Shown one piece after another: positions 8,544-16,157 of a stretch of DNA of 64,000 bases; positions within the stretch are counted from its first letter, which is position 1; every line of letters starts with the position of its first letter. Source of the stretch: JBHIYN01 sp041984235 (GTDB lineage Bacteria > Pseudomonadota > Gammaproteobacteria > Ga0077536); the NCBI GenBank assembly GCA_041984235.1, contig JBHIYN010000001.1:310001-374000 (forward strand). The letters are read 5' to 3'. The position numbers were made by a program, and so were the translations under genes. Under the pieces are notes generated by a model. The model saw nothing but the letters and a program-made list of their open reading frames with translations, was not told the origin of the DNA and did not search any database.

Positions 8544-9019
8544 GCCGTCTCTCCGGCGTTAGCGGCCACGGCGGTGCCGGCGACCGCGGCGATCGCGCGC
8601 TTCACCCGCGTGTAGGTGCCGCAGCGGCAGATATTGGTCATGGCCGCGGCGACCTCGGCGTCGTTCGGCTGCGGGTTGTGTTCGAGCAGGGCGACCGCGG
8701 CCAGGATCATGCCGGACTGGCAGTAGCCGCACTGCGGGACCTGGTGCTCGATCCAGGCCTGCTGCACCGGGTGCAGGCCATCGTCGCCGGCGAGGCCCTC
8801 GATGGTGCGAATGCTGCGGCCGGCCGCCGCCGACAGGGGCAGCACGCAGCTGCGCACCGGCTGGCCGTCCATGAGCACGGTGCAGGCGCCGCAGGCAGCG
8901 ATGCCGCAGCCGAACTTGGTGCCGGTCATGCCGAGGTGATCGCGCAGCGCCCACAGCAGCGGGGTGTCGGGTGTGGCATCGACCTCGTGGGTGGTGTCGT
9001 TGACGGTCAGTGTGGTCAT
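8540..9019 (-). CDS. (2Fe-2S)-binding subunit of molybdenum hydroxylase (IorA-like)
   Basis: A 159-residue small subunit with a plant-type ferredoxin domain (FGCGIAACGACTV, then a cysteine in PVRSC) and a second all-helical cluster domain (QCGYCQSGM and NICRCGTYTR). These two clusters pass electrons from the molybdenum site of the partner subunit at 6261-8543. The protein has no signal of its own and probably travels to the periplasm with the Tat signal of the large subunit, as in related enzymes. It is the first gene of the pair, and a TetR regulator on the same strand lies 43 bp upstream. Confidence 0.93.
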   Translation of the reverse strand: MTTLTVNDTTHEVDATPDTPLLWALRDHLGMTGTKFGCGIAACGACTVLMDGQPVRSCVLPLSAAAGRSIRTIEGLAGDDGLHPVQQAWIEHQVPQCGYCQSGMILAAVALLEHNPQPNDAEVAAAMTNICRCGTYTRVKRAIAAVAGTAVAANAGETA

Positions 9020-9062
9020 GGTCGTCTCCTGCCGCGGACGGGCCGCGGTGCGGGTCGGGTTT

Positions 9063-9755
9063 TCAGGCGGATGCGTCTGCGCGGCCGGCGTCGGCCAGCC
9101 AGCCGCGCAGGATGAGCTCGACCACGCGGGCCAGCTCGGTGGTGAAATCGATCTCGAAGGCGGCTTCCAGCTCCGGCGCCGCGGCCAGCGCGCGGGACAC
9201 GTTCGGCAGGCGCGTACAGGCCATGCCGAGTCCGATCACGAGGCTGTGCACGAGCAGGAAGAGGTGCGCCGCCCGGCCCGGCGCGAGACCCGGGCAGGCC
9301 CGTTCCACGCGCAGCGCGCAGTCGGCCACCAGCCCCGCCAGGTAGGCCTTGAAGGCGAGGATCTCGGCGTCCGGCACGTTCACTTCCAGGGTCGTGTGCA
9401 GGCGGCCGAGCAGCTCGCGCAGGCAGGGATCGTCGGCCAGCGTCTCCGCGATCGCGCGGGCCACGCTGCGCGGCGAGCGCGTGCGCGGCGTAATGCGCGC
9501 CGCCAGTGCCTCGCGCCAGCGCTCCAGGCGATCGCGCAGCAGGGCGAGGAAGAGGCTCTCCTTGGTCGGAAAGTAGGTATAGGCCGAGGCCTTGGAGAGG
9601 CCGGCGGCGCGCGCGACCGTCGCCAGCGTGACGCGCTCGTAGGCGCTCTCCGCGAGCAGCGCGGCGGCCGCGGTGAGCAGGTCGCCGCGACGCCGGGCCT
9701 TGTCGGCATCGCTGCGTGCGCGTTGCTTGGCCAGGGAACCGGGACTTGCCGCCAT
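9063..9755 (-). CDS. TetR/AcrR-family transcriptional regulator
   Basis: A 230-residue repressor. Its N-terminal helix-turn-helix (about residues 20-70) contains LATVARAAGLSKASAYTYFPTKESLF, the TetR DNA-recognition pattern; the helical C-terminal half would bind a ligand. It lies directly upstream of the molybdenum hydroxylase subunits on the same strand and probably controls them and itself. Two operator-like sites lie just upstream of its start codon (9769-9781 and 9791-9803). The ligand is unknown. Confidence 0.9.
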   Translation of the reverse strand: MAASPGSLAKQRARSDADKARRRGDLLTAAAALLAESAYERVTLATVARAAGLSKASAYTYFPTKESLFLALLRDRLERWREALAARITPRTRSPRSVARAIAETLADDPCLRELLGRLHTTLEVNVPDAEILAFKAYLAGLVADCALRVERACPGLAPGRAAHLFLLVHSLVIGLGMACTRLPNVSRALAAAPELEAAFEIDFTTELARVVELILRGWLADAGRADASA

Positions 9756-9763
9756 GACTGCCT

Positions 9764-9808
9764 TTAACTGACTTCTGGTCGGATAATAGATGACCCTCGG
9801 TCAGTTAA
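9764..9808. promoter_or_regulatory. Twin operator-like sites upstream of the TetR gene
   Basis: The site TGACCCTCGGTCA (9791-9803) is a perfect 5-bp inverted repeat around a 3-bp spacer. A second, weaker copy of the same layout, TGACTTCTGGTCG, lies at 9769-9781, exactly 22 bp (two helical turns) away. The pair is enclosed by the perfect outer repeat TTAACTGAC (9764-9772) / GTCAGTTAA (9800-9808). Position just before the regulator start suggests autoregulation by the TetR protein. Confidence 0.6.
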
Positions 9809-9887
9809 TCAAGGGCAGGCGCAGGCGCTGACCACCGGGCACGGGCCGCGTGCGGCTGCTGCGGCGATGCGTGCCGCCGGGGCGGGA

Positions 9888-10220
9888 TCAGTCGCTGCGC
9901 TCGTGGCGCGGGCCGGTCGGGCTGAACACCCACACGCCGGCGGTGGCCTTGTTCAGGGCGTCGCTCTGCTGGCGCTGCGCGCGGGTCGCGTTGAGATGCG
10001 GAATGATGTCGGCCGGATCGTCGGCCTCGACCTCGTAGAAGGCGAGGTAGGGCAGCGGACAGGGGCGGCCCGCCTCGTCGACCAGGCGGAAGCGCTGCGC
10101 CGAGTCCCAGCCGGCCGAGGCCAGCACCTCGTCGAGGTGGATGCGCTCGTAGTAATCGTTGTACTCGTCTTCGCGCCCGGCGGTGGGCTCGGTCATCACG
10201 ACCACGATGTGCTTCATCAT
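9888..10220 (-). CDS. Small EthD-like/dimeric ferredoxin-like fold protein
   Basis: A 110-residue protein beginning MKHIVVVMTEPTAGREDEYN, with Y-Y-E-R-I-H-L-D-E-V after it. This is the pattern of small alpha/beta-barrel proteins related to EthD or ABM-type monooxygenase-like domains, where a substrate-binding dimer is formed. The start is at tandem ATGs (10220 and 10217), with GGAG upstream; the longer upstream frame is arginine-rich shadow. It is followed by SRPBCC, enoyl-CoA hydratase and MDR oxidoreductase genes upstream on the same strand. A catalytic role is not established. Confidence 0.6.
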   Translation of the reverse strand: MMKHIVVVMTEPTAGREDEYNDYYERIHLDEVLASAGWDSAQRFRLVDEAGRPCPLPYLAFYEVEADDPADIIPHLNATRAQRQQSDALNKATAGVWVFSPTGPRHERSD

Positions 10221-10281
10221 CGGGCTCCGTCGTTGGGATCGTCGGGACGGTGCGGCGCGCCGGCGCCGCACCGTCGCTGGC

Positions 10282-10701
10282 TCAGGCGCCGAGCTTGTTG
10301 CGTGCGCGCTGGATGCCGCCCTTGTAAACCCCCTCGATGAGCTTGATCACGTCCGCTTCGGGGGCACCGGCGGCCTCGAAGGTGCTCGACCATTCGACTT
10401 TCGCCGCGTTGGCGCCGTCCTCGGCGATCTTCACCGTCGAGAGGTAGTTGCTGACCGGCAGCGGGCTGTCGTTGATGATGGCGTAGCTGAAGGTGCGCGC
10501 GTCTGCGTCGCAGCTCTCCAGGCGTTCGATGATCTCGCCGCCGCCGTTCAGCGCAATGGTGCGCACCGCGCCGACGCCGTCGCCTTCGACGGTGCAGCCG
10601 GCGATCATCTCGTTTGGCTCGATGCCGCCGAAGTCACTCATCACGCGCCATACCTCGGCGGCGGGCGCCGCTACGGTTTCGGTTACCTTGGCCGTCGTCA
10701 T
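10282..10701 (-). CDS. SRPBCC (START/Bet v1-like) ligand-binding protein
   Basis: A 139-residue protein starting MTTAKVTETVAAPAAEVWRV, the polyketide-cyclase/SRPBCC entry motif, followed by a helix-grip pattern of alternating strands (CTVEGDGVGAVRTIAL, GGEIIERLESCD, TFSYAII) and a long C-terminal helix. Such proteins bind hydrophobic ligands in a deep cavity. A CAGGAGGGG ribosome site upstream of ATG at 10701 fixes the start; the longer frame is not needed. Its place in a catabolic strand run fits lipid or terpenoid substrate handling, which is inference. Confidence 0.8.
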   Translation of the reverse strand: MTTAKVTETVAAPAAEVWRVMSDFGGIEPNEMIAGCTVEGDGVGAVRTIALNGGGEIIERLESCDADARTFSYAIINDSPLPVSNYLSTVKIAEDGANAAKVEWSSTFEAAGAPEADVIKLIEGVYKGGIQRARNKLGA

Positions 10702-10780
10702 GTCTCTCCCCTCCTGTTTGTTCGGGTCATTGTCGGACGCTGCAGTATAGGGCACCCGCGCCCCGCTCCCTGCAGCGCGC

Positions 10781-11533
10781 TCAGTAACGCGGCGTACGCT
10801 TCTCGCGAAACGCACTTACGCCCTCGGTGAAGTCGGCGCTGGCACGCACGCGGTCGCCGTGCGCCTGCTCCTCGGCCTCGCGCGCCAGCGCGGCCTCGGC
10901 GATACCCGCGCTGACGTGCTGCTTGACCGCCTGCACCGCGACCGGGCTGTTGGCGGCGATCACCGCGGCGGTCTCCAGCGCGCGTTCGAGCAGCGCGTCG
11001 GCCGGCACGACCTCGTTGACCAGCCCGATGCGCAGGGCTTCCTCGGCGTCGACCATCTGCGCGGTCAGCAGCAGCTTCATCGCGTGCACGTAGCCAATCT
11101 GCTGCACCAGCTTGGCGGTCGCGCCGCCGAAGGGGTAGATCGCCCACTTCACCTCGGGCAGGCCGAAGCGCGCATGCGGCGCGGCGAAGCGGATGTCGGT
11201 CGAGAGCAGCAGCTCGACGCCGCCGCCGGCGCACACGCCGTTGACCGCGGCGACGATCGGTTTCGGATAGCTCGAGGTCTTGAGCAGCGCGCGGTTGATC
11301 ATGCGCGCGGTGTCCTCGCTCGCGCTGAGATCGCCGCTGACGTCGGCGCCGGCGTTGAAGGCCTTGCCGCCGGCCCCGGTGAGGACGATGGCACGGCAGT
11401 CCGATTGTTCCAGCTCATCCCACACGCCGGCGAGCTCGGCCATCATCGCGCGGCTCATGGCGTTGTGCTTGGGCAGGTTGTCGATGGTGACGAGCGCGAT
11501 GCGGCTTTGCGGATAATCGAGATGAATGGGCAT
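10781..11533 (-). CDS. Enoyl-CoA hydratase/isomerase family protein
   Basis: A 250-residue crotonase-family enzyme. The oxyanion-hole loop is GKAFNAGADVSGD (about residues 61-73) and the second is NGVCAGGGVELLLSTDIRFA (about 99-118), with E-V-K-W in the region where catalytic acids sit. It would hydrate enoyl-CoA in beta-oxidation or act on a related CoA ester. ATG 11533 follows a GGAGTCCACC ribosome site; the longer upstream frame overlaps the neighbouring gene. It lies 15 bp downstream of an MDR-family oxidoreductase and is likely in its operon. Confidence 0.88.
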   Translation of the reverse strand: MPIHLDYPQSRIALVTIDNLPKHNAMSRAMMAELAGVWDELEQSDCRAIVLTGAGGKAFNAGADVSGDLSASEDTARMINRALLKTSSYPKPIVAAVNGVCAGGGVELLLSTDIRFAAPHARFGLPEVKWAIYPFGGATAKLVQQIGYVHAMKLLLTAQMVDAEEALRIGLVNEVVPADALLERALETAAVIAANSPVAVQAVKQHVSAGIAEAALAREAEEQAHGDRVRASADFTEGVSAFREKRTPRY

Positions 11534-11547
11534 GGTGGACTCCGGTC

Positions 11548-12525
11548 TCAGGTCTGGGGCAGGACGAGCACGCGCCCGTGGGCACGCCGCCCGGTCAGCA
11601 GGCGCAGCGCCTCGACGCCGCGCGCGAGTGGCAGCTCGTGGGTGACCAGCGGCCGCAGGCGGCCCTCGGCGTACCACGCCAGCAGTGCCGCGACCGAGTG
11701 CTCGAGCTTGTCGTGCGCGTGCCAGCGGTAGTAGCGCAGGGCGGAGCCCAGCGCGGCGCGGTTCTTGACCAGCAGGCGGTTGGCCGGCACCTGCGGCACG
11801 CCGCCGACGAAGCCGACGTGCACGTAGCGGCCGCCCCAGCCGAGCGCGGAGAGCGCGGCATCGAAGAGCCTGCCACCGATCGGGTCGAAGCAGACGTCGG
11901 CGCCGCGGCCATCGGTCAGCTCCAGCACGCGCGCTTTCAGGTCCTCGTTGACGTAATCGACGGTCTCGTCGGCACCGTGGCTGCGCGCGACCTCGCGTTT
12001 CTCCGCGGTGCTGGCGCCGGCGATGACGCGCGCACCCATGGCCTTGCCAATCTCGACCGCGGTCAGGCCGACGCCGCCGGCCGCGCCGAGCACGAGCAGG
12101 GTCTCGCCGGCTTCCAGCCGGCCCTGCCAGCGCAGCGCGACGTCGGAGGAGAAGTAGGCGACCGGGAAGGCGCCGGCGTCGCGGAAGTCCATCGCCGACG
12201 GCATCGTCCAGGTGTCGCTGTCCTCGGCCAGCGCCTGCTCGGCCATGCCGCCGTAATGCAGCAGCGCCATGACGCGGTCGCCGGGACGAAAGCGGCTGAC
12301 CGCGTCGCCGCAGGCGAGCACGGTGCCGGCCGTTTCCAGGCCGGGCGAGAACGGGAAGTCGGGGCGCGTCTGGTAATTGCCGCTGACCATGATGGCGTCG
12401 GCGTAGTTGACCGCCGTCGCCTGCGTCTCGATCAGGACCTGCGTCGGACCCGGCTGCGGCGCCGGCACCTCTGCAAGCTCGAGCTGGTCGATATCACCCC
12501 ATTGTCGGCACAGCAGCGCGCGCAT
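11548..12525 (-). CDS. Zinc-less quinone oxidoreductase (MDR superfamily)
   Basis: A 325-residue medium-chain dehydrogenase/reductase. The N-terminal GroES-like domain contains PGLETAGTVLACGDAV; the Rossmann domain contains the NADPH motif GAAGGVGLTAVEIGKAMGA (about residues 147-165). The structural and catalytic zinc cysteines are absent, as in NADPH:quinone or enoyl reductases. It lies 18 bp after a GrdB-like selenoprotein gene on the same strand and 15 bp before an enoyl-CoA hydratase, consistent with one operon. The substrate is unknown. Confidence 0.9.
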   Translation of the reverse strand: MRALLCRQWGDIDQLELAEVPAPQPGPTQVLIETQATAVNYADAIMVSGNYQTRPDFPFSPGLETAGTVLACGDAVSRFRPGDRVMALLHYGGMAEQALAEDSDTWTMPSAMDFRDAGAFPVAYFSSDVALRWQGRLEAGETLLVLGAAGGVGLTAVEIGKAMGARVIAGASTAEKREVARSHGADETVDYVNEDLKARVLELTDGRGADVCFDPIGGRLFDAALSALGWGGRYVHVGFVGGVPQVPANRLLVKNRAALGSALRYYRWHAHDKLEHSVAALLAWYAEGRLRPLVTHELPLARGVEALRLLTGRRAHGRVLVLPQT

Positions 12526-12543
12526 CTCGGTTGTCTCCCCGAA

Positions 12544-13746
12544 TCAGGCCTGTGACCGCGGCACCATCAGCGCCTGGCCGGTGAACTTCAGCGCCGGGTC
12601 CTCGCTCCGCGCGAGCCGGTCGCCGACCCGGCGCAGTACCTGGCCGGCCGTGGTCTCGTTCCAGAACCAGTCACCGAGCCGGGCCGAAGAGGCATCGCCC
12701 GGCTGCGCCGCGGCCGCTTCGAAATACCAGGCCTTGAGATCTTCCGCGGCGAGGCGCGCGGCGCCGTCCAGCGCAACGTCCGCGATCGGACTTTCCGGCA
12801 GTTCGTCGTCGCCGAGCGCGATCAGCAGCTCGGCGATGGCAGCCGGCGTCAGCGTGCTGGCACCGAAGGTGGTGCGGCCACGTGCGGCGACGGCCTGGTC
12901 GTACCACGGCTGCAGGCGCGCCATCTCGTCGTCCAGCGCGCGCCGCAGCGCCGCGCCGTCGTCGCCGGCCGGTGGCCGCGCGAAGCTGACCGGGCAGACC
13001 CAGCCCTCGCCGTCGCCGTCCGCGGCGGGTGCCTCGACCGGGTAATCCTCCAGCAGCGGCCCGCGCTCCGCCTCCAGCAGCTTCAGCGCGGCCAGCACGA
13101 CCGCGCGCTGGAAGGCGGCATCGCCCGGCGGCCCGAACGGGCGGCCGAGCTCGAACGGTACCCACAGCGCGCGCGGCGGCTGCATCTTCTCACTGTGCAG
13201 ACGCACCAGGCTGATCTGGGTGGTCGCAATGCCCGCGCTCTCGAAGTGATGTGCCAGCCCGCCCACGGCGCGCGTGCAGAACGGTCAGACCGGGGCGAGC
13301 AGAATCGCGTCGACGCCGTCGCCGGCGAGCAGCGGCGCGAGGTGCGCGACGGTCGGTGCCATGTCCTCCGGATCGGTCGCGCCCATGAACGAATAATGAT
13401 AATCGGCGACCGACCCGATGACGCCGTCGGTGGCGAGCTCGCGCAGGCGATCGATGGGAAAGGCGACGTTGACGTCGTGCTGGAAGCCGCTGCGATCAAA
13501 GTTGGTCGAGACGTGGCTCATGACGATGTCGCCGGCCGGCGTGTCGCCGCGGATCAGGCGATAGTCACCGGCACCGAGCGCGAACGGTCGATCGCCGCGC
13601 TGCTGCAGGCCGGCGGTGGAGACGATGGCGACGCGGCGTTCGGCCAGCGGCGGACCGCTGACCCACGGTTGCGTGTCGTAGGTCGGGCAGTCGAGTTCCT
13701 CCAGCCGCGCGCGCAGCGAAGCCGGGGTGTCGGCCAGTCTCACCAT
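12544..13746 (-). CDS. GrdB-like 'selenoprotein B family' protein (in-frame TGA = Sec154)
   Basis: Reading through the TGA at 13285-13287 joins two ORFs into one 400-residue protein of the glycine/sarcosine/betaine/D-proline reductase selenoprotein B family. Before the TGA are TAGLQQRGDRPFALG, GDTPAGDIVMSHVSTNFDRS and DGVDAILLAPV; after it come PFCTRAVGGLAHHFE and RALWVPFELGRPFG. The active motif is U154-P-F-C157, the Sec position of the family. The function of proteobacterial stand-alone members is unknown; there is no GrdA/GrdC/GrdD here. ATG 13746 has GAGG 8 bp upstream. The C-terminal ~150 residues are less familiar. It precedes quinone oxidoreductase and enoyl-CoA hydratase genes and follows arsenic genes. 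Confidence 0.92.
13260..13287 (-). promoter_or_regulatory. Putative bacterial SECIS element of the GrdB-like gene
   Basis: On the minus strand, 18 nt after the UGA, CGCC (13270-13267) pairs with GGCG (13263-13260) around a 3-nt loop GUG starting with G. C-G pairs below it extend the stem after one mismatch. Loop distance nearly equals that of the peroxiredoxin-like gene (19 nt). The hairpin is short and was found by eye in GC-rich coding sequence, so chance pairing is possible. Confidence 0.45.
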
Positions 13747-13828
13747 GAAGCAGTCCTCGTTTACGGGGCAGCAGGTGAGTGTAGCAAAGCCCCGCCTCGT
13801 CGCATGCGCCGGATGGGGAGTGCGGCGA

Positions 13829-14878
13829 TCAGGACGTCGCGTGGGTGAAACGTCCCCGTGTGCGGTTCGCGAACGCGACCAGTGACAGCATCACCGGCAC
13901 TTCGACCAGCACCCCGACCACCGTCGCCAGCGCGGCGCCCGACTCCAGCCCGAACAGGCTGATGGCGACGGCGACGGCCAGCTCGAAGAAGTTCGAGGTG
14001 CCGATGAGCGCGGCGGGTGCCGCCGTCTCAAATGGCACGCGCCAGGCCCAGGCCCAGCCGTAGGCGAGCGCGAAAACGCCGTAGCTCTGCAGCAGCAGGG
14101 GTACGGCGATGAGCGCGATCACGCCCGGCCGCGCGAGGATGACCTCGGCCTGGAAGCCGAACAGCAGCACCACCGTCGCAATCAGGCCCATGATGGAGAA
14201 GGGCTTTATCGTGGCGGTAAAGCGCACGCGGCGGCTGTCGTCGTGGTCGCCGTCGAGCACGCGACGGGTGAGGTAGCCGGCCAGCAGCGGGATCACCACG
14301 TAGAGCACCACCGACAGCAGCAGCGTCTGCCATGGCACCACGACCTCGGTGATGCCGAGCAGGAAGGCGGCCAGCGGCGCGAAGGCGAAGACCATGATGA
14401 GGTCGTTGATGGAGACCTGCACCAGGGTGTAATTGGGATCGCCGCGCACGAGCTGGCTCCACACGAACACCATCGCCGTGCACGGCGCGACGCCGAGCAG
14501 GATCATGCCGGCGATGTACTCGCGTGCACTGACGGGGTCGACGAAGCCGGCGTAGAGCACCTCGAAGAACAGCACGCCCAGCGCGGCCATGCTGAACGGC
14601 TTGACCAGCCAGTTGATGACCAGCGTGATGCACAAGCCGCGTGGCCGTCGCCCGACATCGCGCAGCGAGGCGAAGTCGACGTTGACCATCATCGGGTAGA
14701 TCATGAGCCAGATGAGCAGCGCCACCACCAGGTTGACGCTGGCGTACTCGATCGCGGCGATGGCGGCGAACAAACCCGGCATGACGCTGCCGAGCAGCAC
14801 CCCGGCGCCGATGCCGAGCGCGACCCACAGCGACAGGTAACGCTCGAAGGCGCCCAGCGGGGAGGCCGCGCTACTCAC
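13829..14878 (-). CDS. ACR3-type arsenite efflux permease
   Basis: A 349-residue membrane protein with about ten hydrophobic segments. The conserved ACR3 cysteine motif is GVAPCTAMVFVWS near residues 128-140, and NWLVKPFSM and GTSNFFELAVA match other family-specific loops. It exports arsenite (As(OH)3/antimonite) across the inner membrane. It overlaps the arsR stop codon by 4 bp (14875-14878), so both form an arsRB-type operon. The common symbol is acr3 (or arsB). Confidence 0.93.
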   Translation of the reverse strand: MSSAASPLGAFERYLSLWVALGIGAGVLLGSVMPGLFAAIAAIEYASVNLVVALLIWLMIYPMMVNVDFASLRDVGRRPRGLCITLVINWLVKPFSMAALGVLFFEVLYAGFVDPVSAREYIAGMILLGVAPCTAMVFVWSQLVRGDPNYTLVQVSINDLIMVFAFAPLAAFLLGITEVVVPWQTLLLSVVLYVVIPLLAGYLTRRVLDGDHDDSRRVRFTATIKPFSIMGLIATVVLLFGFQAEVILARPGVIALIAVPLLLQSYGVFALAYGWAWAWRVPFETAAPAALIGTSNFFELAVAVAISLFGLESGAALATVVGVLVEVPVMLSLVAFANRTRGRFTHATS

Positions 14879-15222
14879 GCCGCGTCGTCCGCGCAGCGCC
14901 CGAGCAGGCCGTCGGCGGTCAGCCCGCAGAGCTCCGGCGCACCGCCGCAGCAGTCCTCGACCAGGTAGCCGAGCAGGCTGCGCATGGCGGCGAGGTCGAC
15001 GCGGTAGCGCATGCAGCGGCCCTCGCGCTCGGCATACACCAGGCCTGCCTGCGCCAGGCTGGAAAGATGGGTCGAAAGGGTGTTGTGCGGGACCGCCAGC
15101 GCGCGTGCGATGTCACCGGCCAGCATGCCGTCGCGGCCGGCGCGCACCAGCGTACGGAACGCGGCCAGGCGCGTGTCCTGGGCGAGGGCGGCGAGCGCCC
15201 GGGTGGCGTTATTCATGTCCAT
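14875..15222 (-). CDS. arsR: ArsR-family arsenic-responsive repressor
   Basis: A 115-residue winged-helix repressor: DTRLAAFRTLVRAGRDGMLAGDIA leads into the recognition helix VPHNTLSTHLSSLAQAGLV. The As(III) ligands are probably the C-terminal cysteines in EDCCGGAPELCG, a variant placement seen in some ArsR proteins that lack the classic N-terminal CxC. Starts at 15222 and 15216 are both possible; the 15222 ATG abuts the operator at 15223-15242, and no clear Shine-Dalgarno precedes either, so the mRNA may be leaderless. Confidence 0.88.
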   Translation of the reverse strand: MDMNNATRALAALAQDTRLAAFRTLVRAGRDGMLAGDIARALAVPHNTLSTHLSSLAQAGLVYAEREGRCMRYRVDLAAMRSLLGYLVEDCCGGAPELCGLTADGLLGRCADDAA

Positions 15223-15242
15223 ATGTCGAGAATAATCGACAT
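15223..15242. promoter_or_regulatory. ArsR operator-like inverted repeat
   Basis: ATGTCGA-GAATAA-TCGACAT is a perfect 7-bp inverted repeat with a 6-bp spacer, directly before the arsR start. Size and position fit an ArsR-dimer operator that also overlaps the transcription start. Confidence 0.65.
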
Positions 15243-15639
15243 GATAGCCATGCGGCAAACCGTCGGCGCGATCACCGCCTGCACGGTGGTGCGGACGAGT
15301 TTCGAATCGACGCGTGGCCAGCCGGCCCGCGCGCGTCACGCAGGTGCCGGTAGAAACGGGGCCGGGGATCTCCATCGTTTCTGCACCGGCCCTTCATCTT
15401 CAGTTCACGTCCGCCGCGGATACTGCTCACCGTGGCACCGCGGCCCACATGCCGCCGGTGAAACTCTGTAAACAGGGAGCGCGCGCATGCCGGCGTGCCG
15501 CTCTCCCACCCCCTCCACGCCGGGGTGCATCCCGCGCTTCCTGTTTACCCCTTTTTCATCACCGTCGCCGGAGCAGACGCCACGGCGGCAGGGTGCAGAC
15601 ACACGGCGTCTCATTATTCGTTCGACGAGGAGCATCATC
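15243..15639. other. Intergenic region between arsR and the repeat protein gene
   Basis: About 400 bp between divergent genes. Besides the arsR operator at its left edge it holds no ORF with family resemblance. A poly-pyrimidine stretch (TTTACCCCTTTTTCATC, near 15542-15558) and GACGAGGAGC, the ribosome site of the next gene, are the only signals noticed. Confidence 0.5.
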
Positions 15640-16104
15640 ATGCGGAACAAGACTCATACCCTGGTGCTGATCGCACTGCTCGGACTCGCCACGTCCGGCG
15701 CCTCGAGCGCCGAGAACGAAGCACGGCGCGCCGAATGGCAATCACTCTCGGCCGAGGAGCGTGCGGCGCGCCGCGCCGAGCGCAGGGCGCAATGGAAATC
15801 CCTCAGCGAGGAAGAGCGCGCGCAGCGCAAGGCCGAGCACGAGGCGCGGCGGGCCGAGCGCAAGGCGCAGTGGGAATCCCTCAGCGAGGAAGAGCGTGCG
15901 CAGCGCAAGGCCGAACGAGAGGCGCGGCGGGCCGAGCGCAAGGCGCAGTGGGAATCCCTCAGCGAGGAAGAGCGTGCCGAGCGCAAGGCCGAGTACGAGG
16001 CGCGACGCGCTGAACGCAAGGCGCGTTGGGAGAGCCTGTCGGACGAGCAGCGTGCCGCGCTGCGTGAACGCCGGGCGGCGGCGCGCGAAGCGTTCGACGA
16101 CTGA
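15640..16104 (+). CDS. Secreted Arg/Glu-rich tandem-repeat protein
   Basis: A 154-residue protein with a signal peptide (MRNKTHTLVLIALLGL...ASSA, cleavage near residue 23). The mature part is built from a 26-residue repeat of the form W-x-S-L-S-E-E-E-R-A-x-R-K-A-E-x-E-A-R-R-A-E-R-K-A-x. Tryptophans recur at exact 78-bp spacing (codons at 15793, 15871, 15949, 16027), after a shorter first unit (15736). Alternating charges predict a single long helix or coiled coil in the periplasm. The W-x-x-L-S-x-E-x-R pattern resembles the periplasmic DUF3106 type. ATG 15640 has GACGAGGAGC upstream. Function unknown. Confidence 0.75.
   Translation: MRNKTHTLVLIALLGLATSGASSAENEARRAEWQSLSAEERAARRAERRAQWKSLSEEERAQRKAEHEARRAERKAQWESLSEEERAQRKAEREARRAERKAQWESLSEEERAERKAEYEARRAERKARWESLSDEQRAALRERRAAAREAFDD
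15772..16025 (+). repeat. 78-bp in-frame tandem repeats
   Basis: Three to four nearly identical 78-bp units lie inside the repeat protein gene; the segment TCCCTCAGCGAGGAAGAGCG recurs at 78-bp intervals from about 15800. High nucleotide identity between units indicates recent duplication, and unit number is likely to vary between strains. Confidence 0.8.
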
Positions 16105-16114
16105 ATGCCGGTGG

Positions 16115-16137
16115 CGCCGCGGGCTCGCCCCGCGGCG
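16115..16137. terminator. Hairpin between convergent genes
   Basis: CGCCGCGGG (16115-16123) and CCCGCGGCG (16129-16137) form a perfect 9-bp stem with a 5-nt loop, between the convergent repeat-protein gene and selD. There is no T-tract, so it is at best a weak bidirectional terminator or an mRNA 3' stabiliser. Confidence 0.45.
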
Positions 16138-16157
16138 TGTCGGCAGGCGGCCGGCGC

